From assembly GCA_945787595.1 (NCBI GenBank), contig CALZJV010000026.1, positions 1-39,738 on the forward strand: a stretch of 39,738 nucleotides of DNA, written 5' to 3'. Under the pieces are notes generated by a model, which saw only the letters and a list, made by a program, of their open reading frames with translations, was not told where the DNA came from and did no database searches. This document shows, piece by piece, positions 16,608 to 25,621 of the stretch; the first letter of the stretch is position 1, and each line of letters begins with the position of its first letter. This DNA is from an uncultured Desulfobacterales bacterium (lineage in GTDB: Bacteria; Desulfobacterota; Desulfobacteria; Desulfobacterales; JAFDCJ01). The translations under genes were made by a program, and so were the position numbers.

Positions 16608-19600
16608 ATGCCTGAACAAAACCCGGTGGCCATCATTGGAATGGGATGTTTATTTCCAAAATCAACCGGTCTAAAAGAATATTGGAAATTGCTCTACCAC
16701 GGCAGGGATGCCATCACTGAAGTCCCTGAATCACACTGGTCACCTGCCGATTATTATGACACGGATCCGAAAGCTCCGGATCATGTATACTGTAAGCGTG
16801 GTGGATTTCTTGAGCCTGTCTCATTTGATCCATCCGAATTCGGCATACCGCCCTCTTCTCTCGAAGCCACCGATACTTCTCAACTATTGGGGCTGCTGGC
16901 TGCAAAAATGGCCCTGGAAGATTGCGGATACGGCAACGGTCGGGACTTTGACCGGGATCGCACTTCCGTTATCCTGGGCGTTACCGGAACCCAAGAATTG
17001 GTTATTCCGTTAAGTTCGAGACTCGGTCATCCCAAGTGGCGTAAAGCCCTGGAAGATTCAGGAATACCTCCGGCAAAAACCGAAGAAATCATTCAAAAAA
17101 TTTCCGAATCCTACATCCCCTGGCAGGAAAACTCATTTCCGGGCCTTCTCGGCAATGTGGTGGCCGGCAGAATAAGCAATCGCCTTGATTTAAGGGGTAC
17201 CAACTGCGTTGTGGACGCCGCCTGTGCAAGTTCGTTTAGTGCCATCCATCTTGCCGCCCTTGAACTGATATCCGGTCGAAGTGACATGGTCGTCACCGGT
17301 GGGGTCGACACGCTCAATGACATTTTTATGCACATGTGCTTTTCCAAGACACATACTCTATCCGCCACCGGAGACGCCCGGCCCTTTTCAAAAGATGCCG
17401 ACGGCACCGTTCTTGGTGAAGGCATCGGGATCCTGGTAAACAGAATATATGCGGTAATCAAAGGACTCGGCTCTTCAAGCGACGGCAAATCGCAAAGCAT
17501 CTATTCACCCAGCGTTGCAGGCCAAATCAAGGCCTTGCGAGCGGCGTATAAAAATGCCGGAATCAATCCTGCCACCGTCGGGCTGGTCGAAGCCCATGGT
17601 ACGGGCACCCGGGTAGGCGACAAAGTGGAGTTCAAGGCCCTGAACACGATATTTGAAGAATCCGGCGCCAACGGTAACAAATGTGCCCTGGGTTCCGTCA
17701 AATCCATGATCGGTCATACCAAAGCATCCGCCGGTGCCGCCGGTTTGATCAAAGCGACACTCAGCCTTTATCATAAAGTATTACCGCCCACGTTGAAAGC
17801 GGAAACACCGGACCCAGATCTGGACATCGAGAACAGTCATTTTTACTTGAATTCATCCACCCGGCCCTGGTTCTCAGGAAATGGCCAACCGCGCCGGGCG
17901 GGCGTCAGTGCATTTGGTTTTGGCGGCAGTAATTTTCACATTGTGCTCGAAGAATACCTGCCGGCCAAGGCGGAAATATCCTGGGACGGAAACATTGAAA
18001 TTATTGCCTTCTCCGCTGAAGGGAAAAATGAATTAATCCGAAGTATCAAAGCGTATCAGGATGATGTGGCCAACGGTTTATCCGCTGATCAGTTTAGGAT
18101 CAGGGCCGCTGAATCCCGCAAAGATTTTTCAGCCGAGCAATCCCATCGCCTCTTGATGGTTCAAGAACGAGATTCCCAACAATTAGATCTTTGCAACCAA
18201 GCATTGACTGCACTGAATTCATCAAACGGGCAAGGTTCTCTGAATCTGAAAAATATCTACATCGGCGGACCTAAAAAAACCGGCAAGCTTGCTTTTGTCT
18301 TTCCAGGGCAGGGAAGCCAGTATCTTGGAATGGGACGGGATATTGTCTGCACATTCCCGCAGGCCATGAAGATCCTGGAAGATGCCAATAAAAAGTTTAA
18401 AAACCCGACACTTCTCACCGATTTAATTTATCCGCCGACAGCGCATACAACTGAAGAACGGCAAAGACAGGACGAAACCTTAAAAAGGACCGATATTGCC
18501 CAACCGGCTATTGGCGCTGTCGGCCTGGCGATGTTGAAAATTCTACAGAAGTTTGCAATTGTCCCTGACGCCACCTGCGGACACAGTTTCGGAGAACTGA
18601 CGGCGCTGTGCGCCGCCGGATGGATTGATGAACAAGCCTTAACCGAGCTTGCGGTTACCCGCGGTCGCCTAATGGCAGCGGCTGGAGCAAATCCCAATGC
18701 ACCCGAAGGCGCCATGCTGGCAGTGCAAGCACCACTGGACGAACTGGAAACTCTGATTGAAAATTCAACTCAGAAAGTTGTCATCGCCAACCGCAATAGC
18801 CCCTGCCAGGGGGTTTTATCTGGAACGACATCTGCCATAGTCAGTATCGAAAAAATTTGCAGAAAAAAGAAAATTAGTGCCGTTCGGTTGCCGGTTTCGA
18901 CGGCTTTCCACAGTGAACTGGTTAAAGATGCCGCTGAGCCCTTTTTAGAGATATTAAAAAAAGTGCCCATAAATCCGACTGCCGTCAAAGTATTTTCCAA
19001 TACAAGCGGAGAAGCCTATCCCTCCGACCCGGATAAAGCCCGAATGCTATTGGGCACCCAATTAGCCCGCCCTGTTGACTTCGTAAAGGAGATTGAAAAT
19101 CTGTTCAATTCCGGCGTGCGGACATTTGTGGAAATCGGACCCAAATCGGTTATGACCGGTCTGATTTCAGCCATCCTGCAAGATCGCGATTTTGAGGCCA
19201 TGGCACTGGATGCTTCGATCGGAAAAGGACACGGCATTACAGACCTCGCCAGATTGCTTTGTCGGCTTGCATCCATTGGTTATCCGTTGGCATTAACCGG
19301 ATGGGAAAACCCGTTATCATCGGTCCGAAAATCGCGCATGAATGTACTTTTGAGCGGCACCAATTACAAAGATCAGAAGTCAGAAAACAGAAATAGTAAG
19401 TCGCATGACGGGGTTCAGAGGGCTAAAAGCAGCGGATTGAAAACAGCAGACAGAGATCTAAAGCCGGAAAACATCGAGTACAAAACGGAAGCCATAAACC
19501 ATTTAAACCCGCAAAACGTTGCAAACGAGTTAAAAAATCCATCCCATCGAAACGATTTTTTAGATCCAAAGAGCAACGTAAGTCCGCCGGCTTCAGTCAA

Positions 19601-22600
19601 CCCTCCACGATCCAAACAATCAAAACCATCCAAACGAATCCATGACAACAAAACCATCATGAATAAAAACGACATCATTCAATCAGAGCTTATCCAGAAT
19701 GCTTTAAAAGTGGTTTCTCAAGGCTTGCAATCGATGCAAAACCTTCAGTCTGAGACGGCCCGGGCACACCAAAAGTTTTTGGAATCCCAAACCGAGGCCA
19801 ATCGCACTTTGCAGGAAATGATGAGAAACACCCAGCGCCTAACAGAGAGATCGCTTGGTAGCATCAATATGGAACCGATCCAGGTGGCTTCCAACCCCCA
19901 ACATCGGTCCGAGTCAACCGATGAACTGCCGCAACAGGAAAATGACATTACCTCCAGGGAGATCGACAATTTTGTAGTCCCTGCAAACCCCGGACTACAG
20001 CTGGATACTCACAAAATAATGCCCTCCCCTGTCCAACCCGAATTTCATGAGGGGGCGGCAAACGGGTATTCGCCGGATAGCGCCGGTGGTGATTCTCAAG
20101 TTAAAGAGTCCGATCCATCCATACCGGATCAAAAAATAATAGAAACGGTCATGCTGGAAGTGGTCAGCCGGCTGACCGGATATCCGGCGGAGATGCTTGG
20201 GCTCAATATGGATATCGAGGCGGAACTGGGTATTGATTCCATCAAAAGGGTGGAAATCCTATCCGCCCTTGAAGAACAAATGCCTGACCTGCCCCCGGTT
20301 TCCCCCGAAATCATGGGCAGTCTCAAAACGCTGGGGCAAATTGCTGAATTCTTTGTGGAATCCAATGACGGACAAATATTTAAAAACCGGGCCGATGAGA
20401 TCATTCAAGACCAACACAATTTAGTTGAGGCAAAATTATTCGACCTCTCCGATAATCCCCAAAACAAAATCCTAGCAACGATGCTGGAAATCGTCAGCGA
20501 ATTGACCGGCTATCCGGTGGAAATGCTCGGGCTGGACATGGATATCGAGGCGGAGCTGGGTATCGATTCCATCAAAAGGGTGGAAATCCTATCCGCCCTT
20601 GAAGAAAAAATGCCTGATCTTCCTTCGGTTTCCCCTGAAAACATGGGAGCACTGAAGACTTTGGGGCAGATATCCGAATATCTCAGCAACTCCACCCTAC
20701 CCGAAGCTCCGCGGGAACAATCCGGTGTGGCGCAGGTGACAATCTCATCCACCGCTGCCGACCATAGCCCTGAGGGATCTGCCATATCGGTCCAGCCGTT
20801 GCCCGATCCGGAGGCGTTACCCGACCCGAATATATTAGAAATTCCCCGAAATGTGGTAAAGTTGGTTAAAGCGCCTGAAGTGTCTACTTCCCCCTTAAAA
20901 ATCGCCGGCAACAAAACGGTATTTGTGACAGAGGACAACACCAGCTTATCCGAGGACATCACTGAAGAACTGGAAAAAGTCGGTATAAAAACTGCGAAAA
21001 TCGATCTGAATGGATTGAAACATATAAATCAGTATTCCGAAGCGGCCGGCCTGATAATAATCCAGGCTCCTGAATCTCATAAAATGGAACAAGACCTCAA
21101 AGATGCGTTCAGGCTTACCAAACATCTGGCGCCAAACCTGCTGGACACTGCGGATGAGGGCGATGCTTTATTTGCTACCATCAGCCGTATGGACGGCGCC
21201 TTTGGTTTCAAGCAGAAAGAGACCATTCATCCCGTGCAGGGTGGACTGGCCGGGCTGGCAAAAACAGCCGCCGTCGAATGGAAAAATGTTTGCTGCCATG
21301 CCATCGACATCGCAGCAAACTGCTCGGACCATCGCAAAATTGCGTCGGCAGTTGTAAAGGAAATTCTGGCTCCGGGACCGGTGGAAATCGGCCTTGGTTC
21401 GGAATCCCGCTGTACCTTAATCCTGGAGTCCAAACCTTATCCCGCAGGTCAGATAAATCTGGATTCCGACGATGTGATTGTCATCAGCGGCGGCGCGAGG
21501 GGAATTACTTCCAGCGCAGCGCTGGCACTTGCAAGACAGGCCAGACTGTGCCTGGTTCTGTTGGGCAGATCGCCGGAACCCGCAGCTGAACCATTGTGGC
21601 TGTCAACCCTGGAAGATGAGGCCACGATTAAAAAAGGCATCTTAGAAAACGAATTTAAAGACAAACCGTCGTCGCCGGCTGAAATAGAAAAAGTATATAG
21701 AAGCTACATGGCAAATCGCGAAATCAGCCAAAACCTGGCGACAATAAAATCAACCGGAACGGATGTCCATTACTACTCGGTGGACATACGTAATTTTGAA
21801 GCCGTCCGCACAATTATTGATGCCATCCGCTTGAATCACGGTCCCATCACCGGCATCATCCACGGTGCCGGCGTGCTGGAAGATCGCCTGATTGTCGATA
21901 AAACTCTCGATCAATTTGAACGGGTTTTTGATACCAAAGTCAGGGGAATGAAGAATCTGGTAAAGGCCACGCGCGGTGATTCCTTAAAATATCTGATACT
22001 TTTTTCCTCAGTCGCCGCACGATTCGGCAACAAGGGGCAGGCGGATTATGCCATGGCCAATGAGACGATAAACAAGATCGCTCAGGCTGAATCGTCCAAA
22101 AGAGATGATTGCCGAGTTATCGCAATCAATTGGGGACCATGGGACGGCGGCATGGTGACACCGGGTTTGAGCCGCGAGTTTGAACGCAAGGGCATCCCTT
22201 TAATTCCTCCTGACGAGGGGGCCAGGTCCCTGATCCATGAAATGAGAACAGGTAAAAATGCTGCGGTGGAAGTCGTCATCGGAGCTGGATTAGAAAACCG
22301 CAAAGAATTGAAGAGACCCGCACTGGTGAAATCTTCAGCTATCCCTAAAGAACAACAGCTAACCCTATGCTTTGAACGTGAAATCGATATTTCGCAATAT
22401 CCTGTCTTAAATTCCCATATCATTGACGACAAACCGGTGGTGCCAATTGCGTTGATGATGGAATGGTTTGCCCATGGCGCTCTGCATCAGAACCCCGGGC
22501 TGATTCTGCATGGTCTGGATGATACTCACGTTCTAAAAGGAATTCGCCTGGAGCATGAGAAACACCACATCCGTCTGTTTGCCGGTAAGCTCCGAAAAAA

Positions 22601-23216
22601 GGGTGAGTTTTATGAAGTGGCAGTTGAATTGAGAGGCAGTAAAGCGAGCGGACTAGATGTGATTCATGCTAGATCAAGAGCTATTTTAAGTGATCACCTG
22701 GTTGCGGCACCTCCATATCAATTTTCCAAGGCGATGATTGCCGGAGCATATACCAAAAATATCCAGGACGTCTACGATGAGATTCTTTTTCACGGCTTCC
22801 AGCTTCGCGGACTGCGTAAAATTGTAAGCTGTTCATCCCGCGGAATGGTAGCCCAAATTTCATCAGCGCCCAGGCCGAAAGAATGGATTTCTTCTCCCTT
22901 GAGGGATCGATGGATTGCCGATCCCCTGGTGCTGGATTGTGCCTTTCAGATGGCAATTCTATGGAGCTTTGAAGAAAAAGAAACCGTCTCACTGCCAAGT
23001 TACGCGGCTTCATATCGTCAATTTCGGCATCATTTCCCAGCTGAGGGTGTAACAGCGGTGCTGGAGGTGAGTGAAGTTAATCATCACCAAATGCGGGGGA
23101 ATTTTACATTTTCTGATTCCAATGGTGAGATCGTGGCAAGCCTGACCGGTTATCAGGCGATATTGGATGCATCCCTCATCAAGGCCTTTAAACCACGATA
23201 TCGGGCTTTAGCCTGA
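16608..23216 (+). CDS. pfaA: PfaA-type multidomain polyketide/PUFA synthase (KS-AT-ACP-ACP-KR-DH)
   Basis: This 2202-residue iterative synthase builds polyunsaturated acyl chains from malonyl units. Domain order: ketosynthase 1-450 with the Cys206/His330/His370 triad (DAACASS, EAHGTGT, IGHTKAS); malonyl acyltransferase about 560-880 (FVFPGQGSQY, GHSFGE with Ser660); a low-complexity linker with a coiled coil (about 900-1160); two acyl carrier proteins with phosphopantetheine serines Ser1211 and Ser1321; ketoreductase about 1620-1890 (SGGARGI, YAMAN); and a C-terminal hot-dog dehydratase-like domain about 1920-2202 (SHIIDDKPVVPIA). Marine gammaproteobacterial PfaA carries four to six ACPs, so two is few. 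The layout matches myxobacterial Pfa2. It needs a phosphopantetheinyl transferase, which is not encoded here. Confidence 0.95.
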   Translation: MPEQNPVAIIGMGCLFPKSTGLKEYWKLLYHGRDAITEVPESHWSPADYYDTDPKAPDHVYCKRGGFLEPVSFDPSEFGIPPSSLEATDTSQLLGLLAAKMALEDCGYGNGRDFDRDRTSVILGVTGTQELVIPLSSRLGHPKWRKALEDSGIPPAKTEEIIQKISESYIPWQENSFPGLLGNVVAGRISNRLDLRGTNCVVDAACASSFSAIHLAALELISGRSDMVVTGGVDTLNDIFMHMCFSKTHTLSATGDARPFSKDADGTVLGEGIGILVNRIYAVIKGLGSSSDGKSQSIYSPSVAGQIKALRAAYKNAGINPATVGLVEAHGTGTRVGDKVEFKALNTIFEESGANGNKCALGSVKSMIGHTKASAGAAGLIKATLSLYHKVLPPTLKAETPDPDLDIENSHFYLNSSTRPWFSGNGQPRRAGVSAFGFGGSNFHIVLEEYLPAKAEISWDGNIEIIAFSAEGKNELIRSIKAYQDDVANGLSADQFRIRAAESRKDFSAEQSHRLLMVQERDSQQLDLCNQALTALNSSNGQGSLNLKNIYIGGPKKTGKLAFVFPGQGSQYLGMGRDIVCTFPQAMKILEDANKKFKNPTLLTDLIYPPTAHTTEERQRQDETLKRTDIAQPAIGAVGLAMLKILQKFAIVPDATCGHSFGELTALCAAGWIDEQALTELAVTRGRLMAAAGANPNAPEGAMLAVQAPLDELETLIENSTQKVVIANRNSPCQGVLSGTTSAIVSIEKICRKKKISAVRLPVSTAFHSELVKDAAEPFLEILKKVPINPTAVKVFSNTSGEAYPSDPDKARMLLGTQLARPVDFVKEIENLFNSGVRTFVEIGPKSVMTGLISAILQDRDFEAMALDASIGKGHGITDLARLLCRLASIGYPLALTGWENPLSSVRKSRMNVLLSGTNYKDQKSENRNSKSHDGVQRAKSSGLKTADRDLKPENIEYKTEAINHLNPQNVANELKNPSHRNDFLDPKSNVSPPASVNPPRSKQSKPSKRIHDNKTIMNKNDIIQSELIQNALKVVSQGLQSMQNLQSETARAHQKFLESQTEANRTLQEMMRNTQRLTERSLGSINMEPIQVASNPQHRSESTDELPQQENDITSREIDNFVVPANPGLQLDTHKIMPSPVQPEFHEGAANGYSPDSAGGDSQVKESDPSIPDQKIIETVMLEVVSRLTGYPAEMLGLNMDIEAELGIDSIKRVEILSALEEQMPDLPPVSPEIMGSLKTLGQIAEFFVESNDGQIFKNRADEIIQDQHNLVEAKLFDLSDNPQNKILATMLEIVSELTGYPVEMLGLDMDIEAELGIDSIKRVEILSALEEKMPDLPSVSPENMGALKTLGQISEYLSNSTLPEAPREQSGVAQVTISSTAADHSPEGSAISVQPLPDPEALPDPNILEIPRNVVKLVKAPEVSTSPLKIAGNKTVFVTEDNTSLSEDITEELEKVGIKTAKIDLNGLKHINQYSEAAGLIIIQAPESHKMEQDLKDAFRLTKHLAPNLLDTADEGDALFATISRMDGAFGFKQKETIHPVQGGLAGLAKTAAVEWKNVCCHAIDIAANCSDHRKIASAVVKEILAPGPVEIGLGSESRCTLILESKPYPAGQINLDSDDVIVISGGARGITSSAALALARQARLCLVLLGRSPEPAAEPLWLSTLEDEATIKKGILENEFKDKPSSPAEIEKVYRSYMANREISQNLATIKSTGTDVHYYSVDIRNFEAVRTIIDAIRLNHGPITGIIHGAGVLEDRLIVDKTLDQFERVFDTKVRGMKNLVKATRGDSLKYLILFSSVAARFGNKGQADYAMANETINKIAQAESSKRDDCRVIAINWGPWDGGMVTPGLSREFERKGIPLIPPDEGARSLIHEMRTGKNAAVEVVIGAGLENRKELKRPALVKSSAIPKEQQLTLCFEREIDISQYPVLNSHIIDDKPVVPIALMMEWFAHGALHQNPGLILHGLDDTHVLKGIRLEHEKHHIRLFAGKLRKKGEFYEVAVELRGSKASGLDVIHARSRAILSDHLVAAPPYQFSKAMIAGAYTKNIQDVYDEILFHGFQLRGLRKIVSCSSRGMVAQISSAPRPKEWISSPLRDRWIADPLVLDCAFQMAILWSFEEKETVSLPSYAASYRQFRHHFPAEGVTAVLEVSEVNHHQMRGNFTFSDSNGEIVASLTGYQAILDASLIKAFKPRYRALA
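19370..19397 (+). repeat. Heptanucleotide tandem repeat inside pfaA linker
   Basis: Four 7-bp units (AGATCAG, AAGTCAG, AAAACAG, AAATAGT) lie in the AT-ACP linker of pfaA and are translated in frame as a Lys/Asn/Ser-rich stretch. It belongs to the period-7 repeats seen elsewhere in this window. Confidence 0.55.
20160..20680 (+). repeat. Duplicated acyl carrier protein units in pfaA
   Basis: Two ACP modules repeat with a 330-bp period. The stretch after each phosphopantetheine serine (20241-20276 and 20571-20606) is identical for at least 36 bases, and the proteins share LGIDSIKRVEILSALEE. This points to a recent or gene-conversion-maintained duplication. Confidence 0.85.
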
Positions 23217-23276
23217 GTCGCGGACAGAGCCACCCCGCCATTTTATCTTTGGCTGAAAGATGGCAATACGAATGCA

Positions 23277-23540
23277 CTAAACGGCTTTTTCAATGTTCTT
23301 GTGAATATCTGCCGGAAGGCCGCAAAATTCTGTGGATTCAATGGTTGAAACAAAGCTTTTGCAGGTCTGGCAGTATTTCTTAGGTTTTCCTCGTCCGCTC
23401 CAAAGCAGTTTCATTCGATGGGAGATGCCGCATTTCGGACAATCACACTCAACTGTAAGACCATCGCGATTATTCTTCCCAACGTTATAGACACAGCTTT
23501 GACCTTCTTCTAAACAAAAGCTATTACTGGTTGCAGGCAT
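23277..23540 (-). CDS. Small zinc-ribbon protein, hypothetical
   Basis: About 87 residues. Two CxxC pairs (CDCPKCGISHRM and YCQTCKSFV) flank a basic segment (LLWSGRGKPKKY), as in a zinc ribbon that binds nucleic acid. Other cysteines lie at the N-terminus (FCLEEGQSC) and in EFCGLP. The start chosen is ATG 23540, seven bases after AGAGG; a GTG two codons upstream is possible. No family is recognised. It lies on the opposite strand just after pfaA, and nothing ties it to lipid synthesis. Confidence 0.65.
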   Translation of the reverse strand: MPATSNSFCLEEGQSCVYNVGKNNRDGLTVECDCPKCGISHRMKLLWSGRGKPKKYCQTCKSFVSTIESTEFCGLPADIHKNIEKAV

Positions 23541-23694
23541 TTTCACACCTCTCTTTGGTCTCTACAAATTTTTAGCACTTTTAGGTGGCAAGACTTCCCA
23601 AATACTCAAATTAAACTCTCCTAATTCTTGGTTCCGATTTATCCGGGTCTAGATCAACAGAAATCATGTCAAAATAACCTGGCCGACTATTCTA

Positions 23695-23850
23695 TCAACT
23701 CTTATTCTTTTTTTTATATTTCCTAATGAGATCGTTGATGGCCTCCTCCAAGAGGACGCCGATGGATTTATCCTCATCAACCGCAAGATGCTTCAAGGCC
23801 TTGAGGCAGTTTATATCGAGTCTGGTGGAAAATGTCTTTTTTGGACTCAT
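23695..23850 (-). CDS. Ribbon-helix-helix (CopG/antitoxin-like) small DNA-binding protein
   Basis: This 51-residue frame encodes KTFSTRLDINCLKALKHLA as the strand and first helix, then SIGVLLEEAINDLIRKY as the second helix, followed by a lysine-rich tail. That is the ribbon-helix-helix pattern of antitoxins such as ParD/CopG types, with the strand residue triplet near Thr-Arg-Leu-Asp. The start is ATG 23850; the ribosome site is weak. No toxin gene lies on either side (the neighbours are the small zinc-ribbon gene and the AT-rich spacer). It may be an orphan antitoxin or a small regulator. Confidence 0.65.
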   Translation of the reverse strand: MSPKKTFSTRLDINCLKALKHLAVDEDKSIGVLLEEAINDLIRKYKKKNKS

Positions 23851-24184
23851 GCATACAAGGTTACAATATTTTTTTATTTAATTCAAGCAATTTTATTTAT
23901 TATATATATATATTTTTTTAATTATTTTTTTATATTTATTTAATTAATAAATTATATTTTAAAAAAATAATAAAATAAATACGGTGTTCGTAGCTCTGGT
24001 CCTCAATCCTTTAAATTCACTCACAAAGACAGAGCAAGCCATCTTCATCTGAATTCGGCTATTGAAATAATTTTTTTTATTTATTAGGATATTTTGGGTA
24101 GATCACCTAAATTGGATCCGCCAGCTTCCGGTTCGTAGAGCCTAGAGTTCGGAGAGAGGCGGAGAATTGCCGATTGAAAATTAA
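23851..24184. other. Intergenic region with extreme AT-rich stretch
   Basis: Positions about 23862-23978 are almost entirely A and T, with runs of TATATATA and long T and A tracts; the flanks are ordinary. The rest holds no gene that I can support. Such DNA is typical of acquired segments bound by nucleoid proteins, or of a strong promoter or melting region for the minus-strand ribbon-helix-helix gene. Confidence 0.6.
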
Positions 24185-24292
24185 ATGATCATTGAATACG
24201 AAGGAATAAATCTCCAAAAAGGCTTGAACGTTTTAATCGCACCGACCGTGATCGGTGATGTCGAAATTCAAGATAACGCGAGTATCTGGTAA
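24185..24292 (+). pseudogene. Truncated gamma-carbonic anhydrase N-terminus
   Basis: Thirty-five codons read MIIEYEGINLQKG, then LIAPTVIGDVEIQDNASIW and a stop. This matches the start of gamma-class carbonic anhydrases/YrdA proteins, where a short strand leads into the first left-handed beta-helix turn (IAPTAxVIGDVxIGDNSSIW). Two residues are missing in the APT-VIGDV loop. Intact proteins run to about 170-200 residues, so about 80% is gone. The stop codon TAA shares one base with the ATG of the next gene (TAATG), so the remnant may now act only as a translated leader. There is no clear ribosome site. Confidence 0.7.
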
Positions 24293-25467
24293 TGAAGCAC
24301 AAGCGCATCCTTGACGCTATCGTGATAGGAGCGGGACCGGCAGGATCCACAGCGGCATACCTGCTGGCGTCAAAAGGTTTTAAGGTCCTGATTCTCGACA
24401 AAGATACCTTCCCCAGAGAAAAACTTTGCGGTGGACTTTTGACATGGAAAACCGTAAAGTTGCTGGAAAATATCTTCCAAACAAATATCGATTTTCTGAA
24501 ATCTAAACAGATAATCACCTGCAGTAACATTAACTACCGAGTAGTCAGCAGCACCGGCACTTCCTTCAAAAGTCAACTGGATTACCCTTTTCATTTTGTA
24601 CAACGGACTGCTTATGACTCTTTTTGGCTGCAATTGGCCTGTCAGACCGGCGCTGAATTCAGACCTGGCGAGAAAGTTATCTGCCTTGATTATTTGGATG
24701 GGGGGGGAAAAATATCAACTGACAAAGGTGGTGAATTTTTTGGAAGATTCATTTTCGGTGCCGACGGCGCAGTCAGCAAAATGAGAGGTTTGCTGGCCTC
24801 AAAGAACTTCGTTCATACGGATTGGAAATCAAATTTAGCCACAGCCTTGGAAGTTTTTGTGCCAAGCCGGCAAACACCCGAGCTGCCGAACTACCCCCAT
24901 ATATACTTTGGCCATATACCCTGGGGATATGCCTGGTGTTTTCCGGGAGAACATTATCGGGTTATAGGCATTTGCGGGTTAAACGCCAAAGCAGGTAGAT
25001 TACTGAGAAAGGGTTATGAAGCATTCCTGGACTCAATTCACATCCCCAAGGAGCGCATCCCCGCCCCTGATAGCCATGCCTTGCCCTATGGCAACTATCT
25101 TACAATTCCTGGATACGGAAACATTTTGCTGATAGGCGATGCCTGCGGTCTGGCAGATCCCCTGCTGGGCGAAGGTATTTATTATGCGCATAAAAGTGCG
25201 CAGCTGGCAGCTGAGGCCGTCATACGATCTTATCATGAGCCCTTGTCGGCTTTAAATGGATACGCCCGTCAGCTAAATAGAGTTATCATATCTGAGCTCA
25301 AATATGCGCGCATCGGTCGTCAAATCATTTTTTCACTGCCGGGGGCGTGGCCTTATCGAGCGCTGACGTCTCTGCTTAAGATCATGCCCAAAAAGTGTGA
25401 AGAGACCATCCAGGGGCAGCGGTCATTTAGATGGTTTCGCCCGGTTGGAACGAAACCCCTGCTATAG
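24292..25467 (+). CDS. FAD-dependent oxidoreductase, geranylgeranyl reductase family
   Basis: This 391-residue flavoprotein has the Rossmann motif VIGAGPAGSTAAYLLA (residues 8-23), a following acidic residue (LILDKD), and the family motif FPREKLCGG (about 39-47). The second FAD motif is LIGDACGLADPLLGEGIYYA near residue 280. Enzymes in this family reduce isolated C=C bonds in isoprenoid chains (archaeal lipids, chlorophyll phytyl) or act as related lipid and pigment reductases. Inside a locus that makes polyene chains it could hydrogenate double bonds, but it may equally be unrelated. Its ATG overlaps the stop of the carbonic anhydrase remnant. The family call is firm; the substrate is unknown. 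Confidence 0.85.
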   Translation: MKHKRILDAIVIGAGPAGSTAAYLLASKGFKVLILDKDTFPREKLCGGLLTWKTVKLLENIFQTNIDFLKSKQIITCSNINYRVVSSTGTSFKSQLDYPFHFVQRTAYDSFWLQLACQTGAEFRPGEKVICLDYLDGGGKISTDKGGEFFGRFIFGADGAVSKMRGLLASKNFVHTDWKSNLATALEVFVPSRQTPELPNYPHIYFGHIPWGYAWCFPGEHYRVIGICGLNAKAGRLLRKGYEAFLDSIHIPKERIPAPDSHALPYGNYLTIPGYGNILLIGDACGLADPLLGEGIYYAHKSAQLAAEAVIRSYHEPLSALNGYARQLNRVIISELKYARIGRQIIFSLPGAWPYRALTSLLKIMPKKCEETIQGQRSFRWFRPVGTKPLL

Positions 25468-25476
25468 CCTGAATAC

Positions 25477-25586
25477 TGCACGGGCCGCAGGTTCCCATCT
25501 GTTGCGCTATTAAGGGCTTGCAATCCGCCAAAGGCGGATGACTGCGCCCTTAAGTGCCTTTCAGGTGATAGCCTCCAGCCCGTGCA
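25477..25586. repeat. 110-bp nested palindrome
   Basis: Three perfect stems share one centre near 25531: TGCACGGGC/GCCCGTGCA (25477-25485 and 25578-25586), TTAAGGGC/GCCCTTAA (25510-25517 and 25546-25553) and ATCCGCC/GGCGGAT (25523-25529 and 25533-25539). The 24-base stretches between outer and middle stems match at about half of their positions. It lies between two convergent genes. No T tract follows on either strand, so it is not a plain terminator. A palindromic mobile element or structured RNA are the alternatives. Confidence 0.85.
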
Positions 25587-25621
25587 AAAATCCAGCTACT
25601 TCTAGTAAAGAAAACTAAGCA

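Noticed and set aside
23217..23276. Terminator after pfaA (ATCTTT/AAAGAT hairpin near 23246-23262)
   Set aside because: The stem is short and AT-rich and no T tract follows on the plus strand.
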